This document shows positions 1-7,293 of a stretch of 19,849 nt of DNA, one piece after another. Source of the stretch: an uncultured Desulfuromonadales bacterium (lineage in GTDB: Bacteria; Desulfobacterota; Desulfuromonadia; Desulfuromonadales; Geopsychrobacteraceae). Under the pieces are notes generated by a model. It saw only the letters and a program-made list of their open reading frames with translations, searched no databases and had not been told where the DNA came from. A program made the position numbers and the translations under genes. The DNA is taken from positions 38,531 to 58,379 of the forward strand of contig CALZHQ010000033.1 of the NCBI GenBank assembly GCA_945787295.1, written 5' to 3'. The first letter of the stretch is position 1; every line of letters begins with the position of its first letter.

Positions 1-386
1 ACGAACAAGGCCGCATCCAGCTGCGCTGCCAGTAACGGGGCCAGCGCACCACCAAGGTCGTTATGCGCCAACAATAACAGTGCGGCGCCTTGTGCCCTGG
101 TGGCCATGGCTATCAACTGGCCTTGCAGATCAAGTGAGTCGGCCTGCTCAGCAGGCCCATCAATCAGGGTAAGCTTATCGACTCCGTAGGGCGCCATCGC
201 TGCGATGGCCTCATCGGATGCACCGGCAAAACCAAGCACTGACCAGTTGGCGTCAAGAGTTTTTGCCAGCCGCGATGCTTCCGACAGAATCCCTTTACCA
301 TAGTCGTCCAATTCGCCATCAGGCAGGTCGACAAACACCAGGATTTCAACCGGTTGTCCGGCATGCTGAACTTTACCGGCAGCCAT
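1..386 (-). CDS. etfA: Electron transfer flavoprotein alpha subunit, N-terminal part (partial)
   Basis: The first 128 residues of an ETF alpha/FixB-type protein are present; the gene runs off the left edge, so its FAD-binding C-terminal domain is not visible. The fragment shows the Rossmann-like N-terminal ETF fold pattern: ILVFVD near residues 15-20, an adenosine-nucleotide region, and AHNDLGGALAPLLAAQL near residues 105-121, which matches the conserved GRDLAPRLAARL-type segment of the family. The ATG overlaps the stop of the upstream flavoprotein gene (TGATG), so the two are translationally coupled. ETF passes electrons between flavin dehydrogenases and a membrane quinone oxidoreductase. 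Trimethylamine dehydrogenase, a relative of the upstream protein, donates to ETF, so the pairing suggests that OYE/FadH protein to ETF is the electron route. A beta subunit would be expected beyond the edge. Confidence 0.85.
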   Translation of the reverse strand, partial: MAAGKVQHAGQPVEILVFVDLPDGELDDYGKGILSEASRLAKTLDANWSVLGFAGASDEAIAAMAPYGVDKLTLIDGPAEQADSLDLQGQLIAMATRAQGAALLLLAHNDLGGALAPLLAAQLDAALF

Positions 387-2347
387 CAGATTGTCCTCCC
401 AACTTCGTGACCTTCCCAGATCGCCATATCGACCTTGCGGGGAGCCACGCAGTCACCGATGCGATGGAGTTCCTTGACCTTGCCTTTGAGGGCAAAGTAA
501 AGATCGTCATCGACGGCCTGGCCCATTGCCAGAACAACTGAATCATAGCCGCTCCACTCGTCCCAGACGTTGGAGTAGACGTTGAAGCCTTTGATGGTTT
601 TCTCACCGATCTCGCCGGAAACTTCCATCACCGCGATGTCTGGAGTAAAGGTTACTCCTTTACCCAATAATCTCTGGCGGGTCAGGTAGAGATCCTGGGT
701 CGGGCCAAGTTCGGCACCGATGAACAGGCTGGAGCAGATGATATGAACGGTTTTGCCCTGATCAGCGAGGTATTCAGCTGTCGCGGTCGCCCGATGATGG
801 CCATCGTAGTCGATCAGACAGACCTTGTCGCCAACCTCGACTTCCTGATCGAGGACTTGCCAGACATTACAGACGCCCGGTCCGTCGGCACCACCAACCG
901 GGTGCGGTTTCGGTTTACTGCCGGTGGCAACGATAACGGTATCGACATCAGCATTGAGTATCTGCTCAGCAGAAACTTCGGTCTCCAGTTCCACTTTGAC
1001 CCCGGCCTTGTCAACCTGCTCTTTCTCATTGCGAACAATGACGCCGAATTCGTCGCGCCCCGCCCCCTTCATGGCGGTCAGAACCTGTCCACCGAGGGTA
1101 TCGTTACGGTCGAGCAGAGTGACATCATGGCCACGCCGGCCAGCCATCTTCGCCGCCCACATGCCACCGGGACCACCACCAACGACCATCACCTTTTTCT
1201 TTATCGGGGCTGGCAACAAGGTGCCTTCGCCCCATTTTTTCTCCAGACCGACCGCCGGATTCTGCACACAACCGAGACTCCGGTTGATTCCCATGCGACC
1301 GATACAGCCCTGGTTACAGGCGATACAGTAGCGGATATCTTCCAGGCGACCTTCCAGAGCTTTTTTCGGCAGGAAGGGATCGCAGATCAGTGCCCGACAC
1401 ATGCCGATCATGTCGGCCTGCCCGGCGGAGAGAACCTTCTCGGCCATCACCGGGTCGTTGATGCGCCCAGTACAAAAGACCGGCAGTTCAACATTTTCCC
1501 GGACCCCGGCGGCCAATGGAATGGTGTAGCCCAAGGGGGTATGCATCGAACCTTCGACCAGGTAGAGGTTATAGAAGGTGGCGATCGACAGGTCGACAAA
1601 ATCGATCAGGCCACTCGCTTCGAAAAGCGCGCAGATCTCCTGCACCTGGGCCAGGTCGAGTCCGCCGGGAATCATCTCGTCGGCGCACATCCGGATACCG
1701 AGTGTAAAGTCGTTGCCGACCGCCTTGCGGACTGCTGAAATAAACATCAGTGGCGCGCGCATGCGATTTTCCAGGCTGCCGCCGAATTCATCATCGCGGT
1801 GATTGGTCAATGGTGAAAGGAACTGCCGGGCCAGACTGGAGTGGCCGAACTGCAGCTCGACACCATCAAAACCACCCTGGCGGACATGTTCGGCACTGAT
1901 GGCAAAATACCGGCAAACTTCTTCGATATCCTCAACCTCCATCGCCTTGGGGGTTTCGCGGAACAGCACATCGGGCACCGGGCTCGGAGCCCAGACCGGC
2001 AGACGCGAAATGCTGCCGTCACACTGCTGGCCGTTGTGATTGAGTTGACAGAAGATCTTGGTGTCGTATTGATGAACGTAATCGGTAATCTTCCGAAACC
2101 CGGGAATGACTTCGGGATGGAATGCCTCGACCAGTTTCTCATAGGCAGTGTCGGTGGGATGGACACTCATCTCCTCAGTGGTGATCAGGCCCGCGCCACC
2201 CTTGGCCCGCTCTCCCCAGTAATACATGTGCCGCTCGCTCGGCATACATTTTTCGGCAAAATTGGTCAGATGCGGCTGGAAGGAGATACGGTTCTTCACT
2301 TCCACTTTACCGAGTTTCTGCGGCGAAAAAAGATTTTCGAACATCAT
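386..2347 (-). CDS. FadH/OYE-family iron-sulfur flavoprotein of the mycofactocin cluster
   Basis: A 653-aa protein with the architecture of 2,4-dienoyl-CoA reductase and trimethylamine dehydrogenase. It has an N-terminal TIM barrel binding FMN (about 1-335), a 4Fe-4S motif with Cys at 341, 344, 348 and 360 (CIACNQGC...C), then an FAD/NAD-type Rossmann domain starting at VVGGGPGGM near residue 388. The barrel contains the usual QLNHNG and FGHSS...QFLSP segments. It follows mftC by 57 bp and is coupled to the ETF gene downstream. Mycofactocin loci are known to carry two dedicated FadH/OYE subfamilies, and I place it there on context and sequence feel. Its physiological substrate is unknown; reoxidation of mycofactocinol or of a client dehydrogenase is an inference. 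Two adjacent ATGs compete for the start, and CAGGAG lies about 9-12 bases upstream. Confidence 0.85.
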   Translation of the reverse strand: MMFENLFSPQKLGKVEVKNRISFQPHLTNFAEKCMPSERHMYYWGERAKGGAGLITTEEMSVHPTDTAYEKLVEAFHPEVIPGFRKITDYVHQYDTKIFCQLNHNGQQCDGSISRLPVWAPSPVPDVLFRETPKAMEVEDIEEVCRYFAISAEHVRQGGFDGVELQFGHSSLARQFLSPLTNHRDDEFGGSLENRMRAPLMFISAVRKAVGNDFTLGIRMCADEMIPGGLDLAQVQEICALFEASGLIDFVDLSIATFYNLYLVEGSMHTPLGYTIPLAAGVRENVELPVFCTGRINDPVMAEKVLSAGQADMIGMCRALICDPFLPKKALEGRLEDIRYCIACNQGCIGRMGINRSLGCVQNPAVGLEKKWGEGTLLPAPIKKKVMVVGGGPGGMWAAKMAGRRGHDVTLLDRNDTLGGQVLTAMKGAGRDEFGVIVRNEKEQVDKAGVKVELETEVSAEQILNADVDTVIVATGSKPKPHPVGGADGPGVCNVWQVLDQEVEVGDKVCLIDYDGHHRATATAEYLADQGKTVHIICSSLFIGAELGPTQDLYLTRQRLLGKGVTFTPDIAVMEVSGEIGEKTIKGFNVYSNVWDEWSGYDSVVLAMGQAVDDDLYFALKGKVKELHRIGDCVAPRKVDMAIWEGHEVGRTI

Positions 2348-2404
2348 GGTTCCAGTCTCCTGATAGATCGTTCAAGGGCGACTTTTCCGGTCGCCGCAAA
2401 AAAG

Positions 2405-3448
2405 TCAAGCAGCTGTTTCTTCTGCTTTCGCGTCGGCGATCGAAGTGACGCAACGCTCAAGACACTCCGGGTCGCCCCCCTCAATGTCGTCTTTCAAGTG
2501 ATAGGCAACCGCCGGGCAACCGCCATGACACTGATCAAATCGCTGACAGTCTTCGCAGGAATGAATCCGCAGCCCACGGAACGATTCGAAAATCTCTGAA
2601 CTGTCCCAGATCTGCTTAAAACTGTTCTGGCGTAGATCCCCTGCTTCGAAGCGGTCACTCTGCAAAAAGGCACAAGGGTAAACCTTGCCGGTCGGGCTGA
2701 CACAACAGGTCAACTTACAGGCACCGCAAAGATTCAACCCCAAGCCTTGCCGTTCCTGTGAGGTCAGCGAGAAAAAGCTGTCGCCGGTACGAATATTCTC
2801 GTTTTCTGCCAACCACTCTGAAAAGGCCAACAACTGTGTCGGGTTCGGTCGCAACTCTTCCCAGTTGTCCGCTCCTCGACCCGATGGCCGGAAACGGCTG
2901 ATCCGCAGGGTCACGCCAAGCTCATTGGCGAGCGCTTGCAGATCCTGAATTTCGTCGGCATTGTCGCGGGTCAGTACAGTGTTGATACTGGTCGGGATCG
3001 GAGAGCGCGCTAATAACTTGAGCGCATTGAGCGCGTCGTCATAGGTACCCTTGCCACGGATTGCTTCGCAGGTTTCTTTTTGTGCGCCGTCTAGGCTGAC
3101 CTGGATAGCCACCATATTGGTGCGGGAAAGCTGCTTGATAAGTTCCTGGGTAATCAGCGTGCCGTTGGTCGAAATGCAGGTCATGATCCCCCGATCGTGG
3201 CAGGCATCGATAATCTGCATAAAATCGGGGCGCATGAACGGCTCGCCGCCACCGAAATTTATCTGAAAAACTCTTTCCTGGTACAGTTCCTCGACCAGGG
3301 CAAGGGCTTCTTCTGTAGTGAGTTCGCCTTCTGCTGGCTCAGCGGATGAAGACAGGCAGTGACGGCAGCGCAGGTTACAGGCCAGGGTCACTTCCCAGGT
3401 CAGGTTCACCGGCGAGCGCAAGCCTTGCTCGACAAATCTATTGCTCAC
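2405..3448 (-). CDS. mftC: Mycofactocin radical SAM maturase MftC
   Basis: A 347-aa radical SAM/SPASM enzyme. The cluster motif CNLRCRHC (C24, C28, C31) lies in the context LTWEVTLACNLRCRHCLSSS, which closely matches known MftC proteins, as do GGGEP, the segment LRISRFRPSGRG and the segment TGDSFF. The C-terminal SPASM region holds Cys-rich motifs (CGACKLTCC, CEDCQRFDQCHGGCP, CLERC) for auxiliary iron-sulfur clusters. MftC oxidatively decarboxylates the C-terminal Tyr of MftA and then cross-links it to the preceding Val. I chose the GTG at 3448, which overlaps the end of mftB by 11 bp and sits behind AAAGGGGG. The longer reading from 3496 adds 16 residues that do not look like the family. Confidence 0.93.
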   Translation of the reverse strand: MSNRFVEQGLRSPVNLTWEVTLACNLRCRHCLSSSAEPAEGELTTEEALALVEELYQERVFQINFGGGEPFMRPDFMQIIDACHDRGIMTCISTNGTLITQELIKQLSRTNMVAIQVSLDGAQKETCEAIRGKGTYDDALNALKLLARSPIPTSINTVLTRDNADEIQDLQALANELGVTLRISRFRPSGRGADNWEELRPNPTQLLAFSEWLAENENIRTGDSFFSLTSQERQGLGLNLCGACKLTCCVSPTGKVYPCAFLQSDRFEAGDLRQNSFKQIWDSSEIFESFRGLRIHSCEDCQRFDQCHGGCPAVAYHLKDDIEGGDPECLERCVTSIADAKAEETAA

Positions 3449-3686
3449 GGAGGAACCCCCTTTCCAGCAGTTTGCTGATAAAATTCTGCAGCACACTTTG
3501 TTGCTGCTCGGTTAATCCCGCCGGAAGTTCATCCCTGCTGCGTACCGCTTCGAAATAGTCCGGAGCAAGGAGACCGCCGGTTTCGGCAAAGAGAAGGCGC
3601 GGCCCCCGTAAATCGTAAAACAGGAGGCCGAACCCTTCCTGCCGCACACGGCAGGCGGGATGCAGCTTGATGCCTGCCGCAGCCAT
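3438..3686 (-). CDS. mftB: Mycofactocin precursor chaperone MftB (PqqD-like)
   Basis: An 82-aa protein of the RiPP recognition element type. The N-terminal pattern LHPACRVRQEGFGLLFYDLRGPRL fits the PqqD-like winged fold that binds the leader of MftA and presents it to MftC. The ATG at 3686 lies one base after the mftA stop, and the end overlaps the mftC start, so mftA-mftB-mftC are tightly coupled. An in-frame ATG at 3728 would give a 96-aa version, but those extra codons lie inside mftA in another frame, so I reject it. The ribosome site is weak (GGGG about 10 bases upstream), which fits coupling to mftA translation. Confidence 0.9.
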   Translation of the reverse strand: MAAAGIKLHPACRVRQEGFGLLFYDLRGPRLLFAETGGLLAPDYFEAVRSRDELPAGLTEQQQSVLQNFISKLLERGFLREQ

Positions 3687-3687
3687 C

Positions 3688-3807
3688 TCAGTACACCCCG
3701 CAGATGCCGTCGATAGCGAGCTCTTCAACCTGGATTTCTTCCAGAATCTGCGGCTCTTCGTTACAGGTTTCAGTCTCCTCGTTTTCTACTTCATACTTCT
3801 TTTCCAT
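3688..3807 (-). CDS. mftA: Mycofactocin precursor peptide MftA
   Basis: A 39-residue peptide rich in Glu that ends ELAIDGICGVY, the diagnostic C-terminus of mycofactocin precursors (IDGxCGVY). The last two residues, Val38 and Tyr39, become the redox cofactor core after decarboxylation and cross-linking by MftC. The leader has an acidic EEIQVEE stretch just before the core. A strong ribosome site, AAGGAG, lies 7 bases before the ATG at 3807. The peptide also contains a second Cys (C15) in the leader, which I do not recall as usual. This tiny gene would be missed by ordinary length cut-offs. It opens the operon mftA-mftB-mftC-FadH/OYE-etfA. Confidence 0.95.
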   Translation of the reverse strand: MEKKYEVENEETETCNEEPQILEEIQVEELAIDGICGVY

Positions 3808-3872
3808 CTTCTTTCTCCTTTTGATTGTTTTCTATACGCAACTGATTGTTACGTCGTTGTATGGCTCATAAT

Positions 3873-3887
3873 GCAATGGCAGTGCCA
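3873..3887 (-). promoter_or_regulatory. Sigma-54 promoter (-24/-12) of the mftA operon
   Basis: Reading the minus strand, the element is TGGCAC-TGCCA-TTGC, which matches the sigma-54 consensus TGGCAC-N5-TTGC in both blocks with the correct spacing. Transcription would begin near 3861, giving a leader of about 55 bases before mftA. Sigma-54 promoters need an ATP-hydrolysing enhancer-binding protein; candidate enhancer dyads lie at 3960-3976 and 4015-4031. Confidence 0.85.
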
Positions 3888-3959
3888 GAACAAAACAATG
3901 GTTTACCACTGGATATTAAGCAGTTAGACTGGTCGAAAAAACACCTACAGGTGAGACAG

Positions 3960-3976
3960 TGTGGAGATATTGGACA
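3960..3976. promoter_or_regulatory. Enhancer-type dyad a (mft operon)
   Basis: TGTGGAGATATTGGACA, an imperfect inverted repeat TGTGGA-N5-TGGACA. On the minus strand it is followed by CTG, as other copies are. It lies about 75-90 bp upstream of the sigma-54 element of mftA. It is nearly identical to the copy at 19383-19399 (TGTAGAGATATTGGACA). Confidence 0.65.
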
Positions 3977-4014
3977 CATATGTGACTTTCAGCACGACTG
4001 CACACCCTGGCCAC

Positions 4015-4031
4015 TGTAGATAATTTCTACA
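4015..4031. promoter_or_regulatory. Enhancer-type dyad b (mft operon)
   Basis: TGTAGATAATTTCTACA, a dyad with perfect 6-bp arms (TGTAGA/TCTACA) and a 5-bp centre. It lies about 130 bp upstream of the mftA sigma-54 element, within the usual range for binding of a sigma-54 activator. Confidence 0.7.
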
Positions 4032-4159
4032 ATGAGCATTTAATCCACAAACAGAAATAGAACTATGGTTGTCGTAGTGGGAATTTTTTCTACAAACAGG
4101 AATATAAATCGCAAATAAATTCCAATGACTGTTTTTATCACCAAATAAACAGGTTTTTT

Positions 4160-4672
4160 ATGATGCAAATAAATTCCCACTGTTCTTACTGTGGACGCAG
4201 GTTCCCAGCAGCGACACCCTGGCCGAGAATCTGCCCAGGCTGCGGAAACACCAGCTACCTGAATCCGTTACCGGTCGTGGTTGTGCTGCTACCGATCGGC
4301 AAAGGGTTACTTGTCATCCGCAGGAATATTGAACCCCAAAAAGGCACCTTGACCCTTCCGGGTGGCTATTTGGATTTAGGCGAGACCTGGCAGCAAGGCG
4401 CAAGCCGGGAGTTGGAAGAAGAAACCGGCATCGCTGTCGCGGCAGAACAGATCAAGCTGCACGATGTTCAGAACGGACTGGATGACACCCTGGTCATTTT
4501 TGGCTTGGCGAGTACACAGTCAGCGGATTGTTTCAAGCCTTTTTCTTCTGCTGAAACCCAGGAGGTTGTTCTGATTGAGAAACCGATAGAGTTGGGTTTC
4601 CCGATGCATACCGAAGTCGTTAGGAGATTTTTTACCGACGCCAAAGACAGCCCACAGCGATTGAAGAGCTAA
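4160..4672 (+). CDS. NUDIX hydrolase with N-terminal zinc ribbon
   Basis: A 170-aa protein. The N-terminus has two Cys pairs (C8, C11 and C25, C28: CSYCG...CPGCG) typical of the zinc-ribbon NUDIX group. The NUDIX box follows as G-x5-E-x7-REL-EEETGI (from GYLDLGE to EETGI, about residues 72-95), with all metal-binding Glu residues present. Such enzymes hydrolyse nucleoside diphosphates linked to another group; the substrate here cannot be read from sequence. The ORF begins with two ATGs, and the ribosome site is poor. A decayed second copy of its 3' half lies at 7038-7289. Confidence 0.88.
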   Translation: MMQINSHCSYCGRRFPAATPWPRICPGCGNTSYLNPLPVVVVLLPIGKGLLVIRRNIEPQKGTLTLPGGYLDLGETWQQGASRELEEETGIAVAAEQIKLHDVQNGLDDTLVIFGLASTQSADCFKPFSSAETQEVVLIEKPIELGFPMHTEVVRRFFTDAKDSPQRLKS

Positions 4673-4754
4673 CTTGAGACTGCAGTGAGAAATTTGCGTT
4701 TCCACGCGAATCACGAGGATAAGACCGAACGCATTATCGGACGACAGAAAAAAA

Positions 4755-5603
4755 TCACCCTGAAGTCTTTTGTCCAGTTAGGATCACTAGCGCAATGCCA
4801 CTGAGGATTGTTATCGAAGCCAAGAGAAGGCGTACGGTTATAGGTTCCCCCAGGAATACGATGCCCCCCAAGGCCGCAATCACAGGAACGCTGAGCTGGA
4901 CCGTTGATGCGTTGGTGGATTTTAAAGCAGGTAATGCCGCGTACCAGATGGCATAGCCGATTCCGGAAGCCAGTGCGCCAGAGGTAACAGCGTAGCAAAG
5001 TCCGGCATTATCCAGAGATGCATTGCTCAGCGTTAAGGCACTAAACACAACTGCGATTGGAACCGCGCGCAGGAAATTCCCCGTCGTTACCCCGATAGGG
5101 TCGCCCGTACCCTTCCCGCGCAAAGAATAGATGCCCCAGGCAAATCCAGCAACCAACATCAATACGGACCCTGGCAGCGGTGGTGTCAAGAGACCTGGCA
5201 GCAGCAGACTGACAAGGCCTCCGCAAGCGATCACAAAACCGACCAGCTGCAGGCGTTGAAGACGCTCTCCCATCCAAACGGCAGAGCCGATCATTGTTGT
5301 CTGAACAGCGCCGAACAGCAGCAGCGCTCCGGTTGCCGCAGGCAGGCTCACATAAGCAAAAGAAAAACCGGCTGCATAGACAAATAACGCAAATGCCGAT
5401 ACCCAGTTGCCTCTGCCAGTCTTGGTATCTCGCCGCAGATGCAGCATCAACCAAAGCATCAGCGCTCCAGAGATCACTCGAATCGTAGTAAAACTAAATG
5501 GGTCGATACTGGTATGCTTGAGCGCTGCCCGGCAAAGCAGTGAATTACCAGCAAATGCGACCATGGCTAGCGCCGTCAGGACAATTATGCGTGCATATGC
5601 CAT
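4755..5603 (-). CDS. DMT-superfamily (EamA) transporter
   Basis: A 282-aa membrane protein with about ten hydrophobic segments arranged as two EamA repeats. The first repeat opens with ALAMVAFAGNSLLCRAAL, and the second ends with GGIVFLGEPITVRLLLASITILSGIALVIL, a pattern close to the typical LGE...GAxLI ending of EamA permeases. These export or exchange small metabolites across the inner membrane; the substrate cannot be told. It converges with the NUDIX gene. The ATG at 5603 has a GAGAAG ribosome site about 5 bases upstream. Confidence 0.88.
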   Translation of the reverse strand: MAYARIIVLTALAMVAFAGNSLLCRAALKHTSIDPFSFTTIRVISGALMLWLMLHLRRDTKTGRGNWVSAFALFVYAAGFSFAYVSLPAATGALLLFGAVQTTMIGSAVWMGERLQRLQLVGFVIACGGLVSLLLPGLLTPPLPGSVLMLVAGFAWGIYSLRGKGTGDPIGVTTGNFLRAVPIAVVFSALTLSNASLDNAGLCYAVTSGALASGIGYAIWYAALPALKSTNASTVQLSVPVIAALGGIVFLGEPITVRLLLASITILSGIALVILTGQKTSG

Positions 5604-6076
5604 TGTCTTCTCTTTATCATGCAGCAGGCACCAAGCTGTTGCCCAGCCGCTGAGATAGCGGGTGGGTTGAATCGTTTCCTCTAATTCTTATCCTCTAAAT
5701 TAGAAGAACCTCGTAATCCATTCGCCAGGATCGCTCTGTGTTTACTCAATCTTGTCTTTCCGAGCCGTTAGCTTAGATGCTTTTCCGGTAGATTGGCAGC
5801 GTTAACGTAATCAGTAGTCAGGTTCCAGCTGAATCAGTCCGACCCTCTTTCCTTAAACGTATCTTGAAACAGTCAAAATCTTCGACGAGATCGTCTGTTC
5901 TTGTCAGCTTAACCCCAGTATCGATCAACGCAAGTCCCCAACCGCATCTAATATACAACTTATAACGCATGCACGCTTGCGCAACATCTTTGAGGGTGTA
6001 TAGTTTAGACTATTAATGGTATTAATTATCTCAAGAGGGATAGCGCACTCTGTCTGCTGCTCAATAAGGAGGGCAA
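5604..6076. other. Long intergenic region with little recognisable content
   Basis: About 470 bp of AT-rich sequence between the divergent EamA gene and the next plus-strand unit. It contains a 7-bp inverted repeat with an 11-bp spacer at 5680-5704 (TCTAATT...AATTAGA), which could be an operator for the EamA gene. It also holds a short minus-strand reading frame at 5818-5970 that may be a gene relic. I see no RNA gene or mobile element in it. Confidence 0.4.
5818..5970 (-). pseudogene. Possible relic of a coding region (50 codons)
   Basis: A 50-codon frame reads MRYKLYIRCGWGLALIDTG and onward to KIRLRKEG. The GWGLALID stretch is reminiscent of the ATP-binding part of RsbW/GHKL-type kinases, but the frame is too short and lacks a ribosome site. 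I regard it as either a remnant or chance. Confidence 0.2.
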
Positions 6077-6250
6077 ACGAATCTCTTAAAGAACAGTCTG
6101 AAATCTGTCACAACGGGGCGCCAGATCACCCAATCATCAAGGGATGGCGGTGCAAATCAGGATCTGGATGATCTTCTTCTGATTGATGTTGATGAAAATA
6201 AGACGTCCCCCGTTGACGAGTCTGTAATAAATGCTGCGGCAAGACACTGA
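6077..6250 (+). CDS. Possible small protein of unknown function with ACG start
   Basis: A 57-residue frame begins at ACG, 5 bases after a very strong ribosome site, AAGGAGG (6066-6072). It reads TNLLKNSLKSVTTGRQ at the start and contains an acidic DLDDLLLIDVDENK segment. No ATG, GTG or TTG fits the spacing. ACG is either a very rare start or a mutated ATG, which would make this a silenced gene. A shift of frame near 6240 would continue into DFEQRIQDLNVHPVSQDVLINVLKLKEEV in the frame that opens at 6231, which also looks coding-like. I do not recognise the product. Confidence 0.3.
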   Translation, partial: TNLLKNSLKSVTTGRQITQSSRDGGANQDLDDLLLIDVDENKTSPVDESVINAAARH

Positions 6251-6339
6251 TTTTGAACAGAGAATCCAAGACTTGAACGTCCATCCAGTGAGTCAGGACG
6301 TGTTAATAAATGTTTTAAAACTGAAGGAGGAGGTCTGTC

Positions 6340-6705
6340 ATGCAAGAATTAAAACCTGTATCAGTCCGCATGCTTGGTACCCTGCACAGATTGAGAAAAG
6401 AAAAGGGCTTGCAACCATATCTCGAAATCACCCTCGCTACATCTGGCCGAAAAGCATCCGATATTGCAATGGATCTGAATTTACCGTTAAACGTGATCGG
6501 TTCCATTTACTGCAATCATATCCCCGCTGATATCTACCATATGGTCCACCCAGGAGACCGGATAGCCTTTGTCCCCAAGAGCGTTCCAGGCCCTCACCAA
6601 AGATATCAAGGTTTCCCATGGATTAAAGAAGCTGTCATGCCTGTAGCAGGAGAAGAAGCAATGATTACACCACTGGTGGCAGCCACAAGCACCTCCATGG
6701 CCTGA
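6340..6705 (+). CDS. MoaD/ThiS-like ubiquitin-fold protein
   Basis: A 121-aa product whose first 85 residues fit the beta-grasp ubiquitin-like fold of MoaD/ThiS/Mut7-C-type proteins: VSVRMLGTLHRLR, a central ASDIAMDLNLPLNVIGSIYCNHIPAD, then MVHPGDRIAFVPKSVPGPH. MoaD and ThiS carry sulfur as a C-terminal Gly-Gly thiocarboxylate. That Gly-Gly is absent here; the segment instead ends in a PGPH motif followed by a tail of about 30 residues of odd composition. A sulfur-carrier role is therefore unproven. The ATG is well supported by AAGGAGGAGG ending 6 bases upstream. A terminator follows at 6775-6806. From about 6662 a different frame also reads as plausible protein (GGSHKHLHGLTEQLMKMAE), so the true 3' end may be shifted. 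Confidence 0.6.
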   Translation: MQELKPVSVRMLGTLHRLRKEKGLQPYLEITLATSGRKASDIAMDLNLPLNVIGSIYCNHIPADIYHMVHPGDRIAFVPKSVPGPHQRYQGFPWIKEAVMPVAGEEAMITPLVAATSTSMA

Positions 6706-7037
6706 CCGAACAGCTTATGAAAATGGCTGAAATCAAATCCACCCCCCACCTGCAGCCAGAAAATACTTTTAGATAACCACCTTCACAAAAATGAGGGTGG
6801 TTTTTTAAGCGATCCAGCGCGCCTTAGGTAACCGATGCTTTTTTCATGCTCCGCTTATCAAACCCTACCTCTCATCATTAACCAATCGGCAGAAACACCT
6901 TGAACTGAAATCTTTCATAGCGTCTAAGCGCACTGCAAGTCAGCATTTAACCATTCCCCACCATCTTTTCTGGCAAAGAACGACTCCCAGATGTGTCCAA
7001 GGATATTCGGCGGCCTGCCGTGACCGGTTTCAAAGAG
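6706..7037. other. Intergenic region after the MoaD-like gene
   Basis: About 330 bp with no supported gene apart from a possible out-of-frame extension to about 6774. It contains the terminator at 6775-6806. The rest is unremarkable AT-rich sequence leading into the NUDIX relic. Confidence 0.5.
6775..6806 (+). terminator. Rho-independent terminator
   Basis: Stem AACCACC/GGTGGTT with a 14-base loop, followed by a run of T, downstream of the MoaD-like gene on the plus strand. Confidence 0.85.
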
Positions 7038-7289
7038 TTAGGCGAGACTCGGCAACAAGGCGGCTCGAGCGGGAAGAAAATTCCGACAGCGCAGTAGCGG
7101 CGCAACAGATCAGCCTGTACGATGTTTAGTACGGACGGGATACGGTGTCATAATTATCGGCTTGACGAGGTGGCAGTCAGCGGACCGTTTCAGTCCTTTT
7201 TCTTCCGCAAAAACCCAGGAGGCTGTACAGATTGAGAAACCGGCAGAATTGGGTTCTCCGTTGTCTACAGACGGGGTCTTTAGAAAGCA
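7038..7289 (+). pseudogene. Decayed copy of the 3' part of the NUDIX gene
   Basis: This segment aligns along its length with 4376-4630 of the intact NUDIX gene, beginning at TTAGGCGAGAC, through GATGTT(C/T)AG, to CAGGAGG and ATTGAGAAACCG. It has lost the reading frame near 7068-7085 through a deletion and has an internal TAG near 7120. Its last 44 codons are open and run straight into the MFS gene: QSADRFSPFSSAKTQEAV against QSADCFKPFSSAETQEVV in the parent. It is a remnant of an old tandem duplication. Confidence 0.85.
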
Positions 7290-7293
7290 TGAA

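Larger units (their letters stand above)
3808..4159. promoter_or_regulatory. Divergent intergenic region mftA / NUDIX gene
   Basis: This 352-bp gap has no gene that I can support. It is AT-rich and holds the sigma-54 element for mftA, two good enhancer-type dyads, and two weaker half-type sites: 4078-4094 (TGGGAA-N5-TCTACA) and a TCCACA half near 4043. The NUDIX gene starts at its right end with only a weak AGG ribosome site. Confidence 0.6.

Noticed and set aside
743..2599. Long plus-strand frames at 743-1738 and 1841-2599
   Set aside because: They lie antisense to the FadH/OYE and mftC genes, match no recognisable protein, and are explained by codon structure of the real minus-strand genes.
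3438..3807. PQQ biosynthesis genes (pqqA, pqqD, pqqE) as the reading of this operon
   Set aside because: The precursor ends IDGICGVY rather than the Glu-x3-Tyr core of PqqA, and the maturase carries MftC signatures.
7264..7269. TCTACA half-sites inside coding or relic sequence (also near 13085 and 13671)
   Set aside because: No second half at the proper spacing and no sigma-54 element nearby, so these are chance matches.
7162..7293. N-terminal extension of the MFS transporter from a TTG start
   Set aside because: The 44 residues are a decayed piece of the NUDIX gene, not part of a transporter.
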